From positions 24,614-88,613 of the forward strand of contig JAOFTV010000007.1 of the NCBI GenBank assembly GCA_028045305.1: a stretch of DNA of 64,000 nt. The letters run 5' to 3'. Within the stretch, counting starts at the first letter, position 1, and each line of letters opens with the position of its first letter. This stretch comes from Opitutales bacterium (lineage in GTDB: Bacteria > Verrucomicrobiota > Verrucomicrobiia > Opitutales > Seribacteraceae). Of this stretch, positions 62,267-64,000 are shown piece by piece. A program made the position numbers and the translations under genes. Under the pieces are notes generated by a model. It searched no databases. It was not told the DNA's origin and saw only the letters and a list, made by a program, of their open reading frames with translations.

Positions 62267-62998
62267 ATGACCATTTATCCGGCAATCGATCTGAGAGGGG
62301 GCAAGTGCGTACGTCTGTTTCAAGGATTAGCAGATCAACAGACCACTTATTTTAATAACCCATGCGAACCCGCATTGAAATGGAAACAGGATGGAGCCAC
62401 CCATTTACACCTCGTTGATTTAGATGGTGCCTTCAGTGGAGACAGCGAAAACATTGCCGCCGTTCGTGATATTCTTGAACAGGTTGACCTTAAAGTTCAG
62501 CTTGGAGGAGGCATGCGCAGCCAAACAGTCATCGAGAATGCCCTCGATCTTGGATTGGACCGTGTCATTGTGGGAACAAGGGCTTGCTCCGACCCCGAGT
62601 GGGTGGGTCGCCTCGTAGAGCGTTTTGGTCCGGACCGTATCGTCGTTGGCATTGACGCCCGCGATGGGAAGGTCGCAACCAAGGGATGGGTAGAAACTAC
62701 GGACACATTAGCCACCGACCTCGCACGAAAAGTACAAGACCTTGGAATCCGCTGGATTATTCATACCGATGTGGCTACAGACGGAGCCATGCAAGGTCCG
62801 AACTATGAAGCACAGGAAAAAATCGCCCTCGCGGCGCCTTCCTGCAATATCATTGCTTCTGGAGGAGTAACTCAGGAAGAGGATGTGTTCCGCCTACGCG
62901 AACTTTCCTCACAAATCCCCAACCTCGAAGGTGTGATCATAGGCAAAGCCCTGTATGAAGGAAAAATTCAATTGGATCGACTGTTCAGCCAATCATAA
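62267..62998 (+). CDS. hisA: Phosphoribosylformimino-AICAR isomerase HisA
   Basis: HisA catalyses the Amadori rearrangement of ProFAR in histidine synthesis. The 243-residue TIM barrel starts MTIYPAIDLRGGKCVRLFQG with catalytic Asp8. VQLGGGMRS, then VVGIDARDGKVATKGW carries the second catalytic Asp (130). IIHTDVATDGAMQGPNYEAQ and IASGGVTQEEDV complete the phosphate-binding sites. The frame is open far upstream, into the M42 gene on the other strand, but the ATG at 62267 is the family start. Other his genes are not in the window. Confidence 0.97.
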   Translation: MTIYPAIDLRGGKCVRLFQGLADQQTTYFNNPCEPALKWKQDGATHLHLVDLDGAFSGDSENIAAVRDILEQVDLKVQLGGGMRSQTVIENALDLGLDRVIVGTRACSDPEWVGRLVERFGPDRIVVGIDARDGKVATKGWVETTDTLATDLARKVQDLGIRWIIHTDVATDGAMQGPNYEAQEKIALAAPSCNIIASGGVTQEEDVFRLRELSSQIPNLEGVIIGKALYEGKIQLDRLFSQS

Positions 62999-63113
62999 TG
63001 CAAGGCTAAGCTATCCCCCTTGCGTGGAAATATTCTTGCCAAGCTCAAATCCTCACATTTGATTCGACCCCTGCACCCTCTAATAACCCAAATGTTTTAA
63101 ATCCCATCCGATT

Positions 63114-63911
63114 ATGACAAAGCTCACTTTCGACGTAGACTTCAATAAAGACCCAGAGGAAATCCTCCGAGACATTCAGGAACGTGCTAAGGCAGAAGTT
63201 GCCAAGCGGGAATCCAAGGAAAAAACAAAGTTTTACCTCACTAGCCTGCACAAGCGTGTAAATGAGGATTTAGGCACCAAGTACGCATCCATAAACGATC
63301 TCATCCGAGCCCTTACTTCCTACGCCAATCCAAAGGGTCGGGCCAAAGTCGCAATCAGTCCAACCGGTCGTAGAGTTACTATTTCTATGAACAAGGAGAT
63401 ATTTGACGAGATTAAATCCCTGCTCGCTCAGCCAAATCCCAACAAAGCAGCCATTGCCAGGCAGACCGGTGTTAGTGTGGTTCAAGTACGCAAAGTGGAA
63501 AAAGGTGGATTTGACAAAAAGTTTGGAGGAGATTCCGCCCCATCATCCTCTCCTGCTCCCTCTAAGCCAAAGCTTTCAAGCGAACCTGTTTCTTCAAAAA
63601 TCGAGGAAAAAGCAGCCGATACCGTACTGGATCTACCCCCGGTTCCCGAAGCCATCCCGGCTTCCAGTCCTTCGAATTCTTCCTCCGAAACAGAGCCCGA
63701 AAAGCCGTTATCTCCTTTGCCTTCTCCCTCTTTGGATTTACCCCCGCTTCCAAATGATCATCAAACAGATGCCATTGACGCTGCGGATGAAGCAATCCTT
63801 CCACCGCCAAGCTTAGAAGAAGTGGCTGATGAAGCACCTGCACCTCTTGCACCTCCACCCTCCCCTTCCTTGCCGAAAGCCCCCCCCTGCACCCGAACCA
63901 CCTCAAACTGA
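63114..63911 (+). CDS. Hypothetical protein with Pro-rich tail, frame broken at a C8 run
   Basis: The N-terminal 140 residues are charged: an acidic/basic helical start (FNKDPEEILRDIQERAKAEV), then a folded region with AISPTGRRVTISMNKEIFDE and a helix-turn-helix-like KAAIARQTGVSVVQVRKVEK. The rest is Pro/Ser/Glu-rich with repeats such as LPPPSLEEVADEAPAPLAPP. After a run of eight C at 63880-63887 the frame ends quickly (CTRTTSN stop). Removing one C continues the same repeat type to the window end, so the true protein is probably longer. Role unknown; the N-terminal part may bind DNA. Confidence 0.75.
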   Translation: MTKLTFDVDFNKDPEEILRDIQERAKAEVAKRESKEKTKFYLTSLHKRVNEDLGTKYASINDLIRALTSYANPKGRAKVAISPTGRRVTISMNKEIFDEIKSLLAQPNPNKAAIARQTGVSVVQVRKVEKGGFDKKFGGDSAPSSSPAPSKPKLSSEPVSSKIEEKAADTVLDLPPVPEAIPASSPSNSSSETEPEKPLSPLPSPSLDLPPLPNDHQTDAIDAADEAILPPPSLEEVADEAPAPLAPPPSPSLPKAPPCTRTTSN

Positions 63912-64000
63912 GGTGTCCGCTACCTCGGACGATGCTCTTCTGCCTCCGCCTTCTTTTGGAGAAGATGATGCGGACATTCCAACTCCTCTTGCACCTCCAC
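63880..64000 (+). other. C8 homopolymer and in-frame continuation of the Pro-rich protein
   Basis: The C8 tract spans 63880-63887. Reading with seven C gives KAPPAPEPPQTEVSATSDDA, then LLPPPSFGEDDADIPTPLAP, a close copy of the preceding DEAILPPPSLEEV...APLAPP unit. The coding signal therefore passes through the tract in the -1 frame and continues beyond the window. A sequencing error, a slippage (phase-variable) tract or a real frameshift would all look like this. Confidence 0.8.

Noticed and set aside
63000..63023. Inverted repeat GCAAGG/CCTTGC just after hisA
   Set aside because: The stem is only 6 bp with a 12-nt loop and has no following T-run, so it is too weak to call a terminator.

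Overview
The window comes from a didermic, flagellated bacterium. FlgH (L ring) and FlgI (P ring) imply an outer membrane. Moderate to low GC, menaquinone synthesis (MenA), the DXP isoprenoid pathway, giant Ig/cadherin-like secreted proteins and GspG-type pseudopilin clusters all resemble marine Verrucomicrobiota (Opitutae/Puniceicoccales). That placement is inference from protein style, because there is no rRNA here.

Positions 1-34451 hold one nearly gap-free flagellar cluster, entirely on the minus strand. In transcription order it reads flgB-flgC-fliE-fliF-fliG-fliH-fliI-fliJ, a MotE-like gene, a fliK candidate, flgD-flgE-fliL-fliM-fliN-fliO-fliP-fliQ-fliR-flhB-flhA-flhF, a small membrane protein gene, fliA-motA-motB, an unknown 87-residue gene, flgF-flgG-flgA-flgH-flgI-flgJ-flgN-flgK-flgL-fliW-csrA, and a DUF1015 gene that runs off the window. 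It encodes basal body, export apparatus, switch, stators, rod, rings, hook and junction proteins, sigma-28 and the CsrA/FliW switch. Flagellin, FliD, FliS, FlhG and chemotaxis genes are absent. FlgK and FlgL are three to four times the usual size and carry internal repeats resembling chitin-binding CBM5/12 modules. Sigma-54-like -24/-12 elements (GG-N10-GC) lie directly against the start codons of flgB and flgF, with a weaker one at the 87-residue gene. A strong dyad lies about 90 nt upstream of the flgF element. A soluble NtrB-type histidine kinase is divergent from flgB.

Positions 34571-41135 hold the kinase, a MORN-type lipoprotein, a degenerate FmdB-like protein, a VanZ-like protein, an M48 protease, and xseB-dxs. 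Positions 41153-50911 hold a 2700-residue secreted mosaic protein, a doubtful basic repeat ORF and an M29-like aminopeptidase. Positions 50992-56174 hold menA, four type II-type pseudopilin genes and murJ. Positions 56237-62998 are housekeeping and signalling: TPR, PP2C phosphatase, DinG-type helicase, MBL hydrolase, tRNA-Asp, a membrane protein, M42 peptidase and hisA. The window ends in a Pro-rich protein gene whose frame is broken at a run of eight C; the correct continuation is visible in another frame to the window end.

No insertion sequence, phage gene or CRISPR array was seen. No gene-free stretch exceeds about 220 bases.
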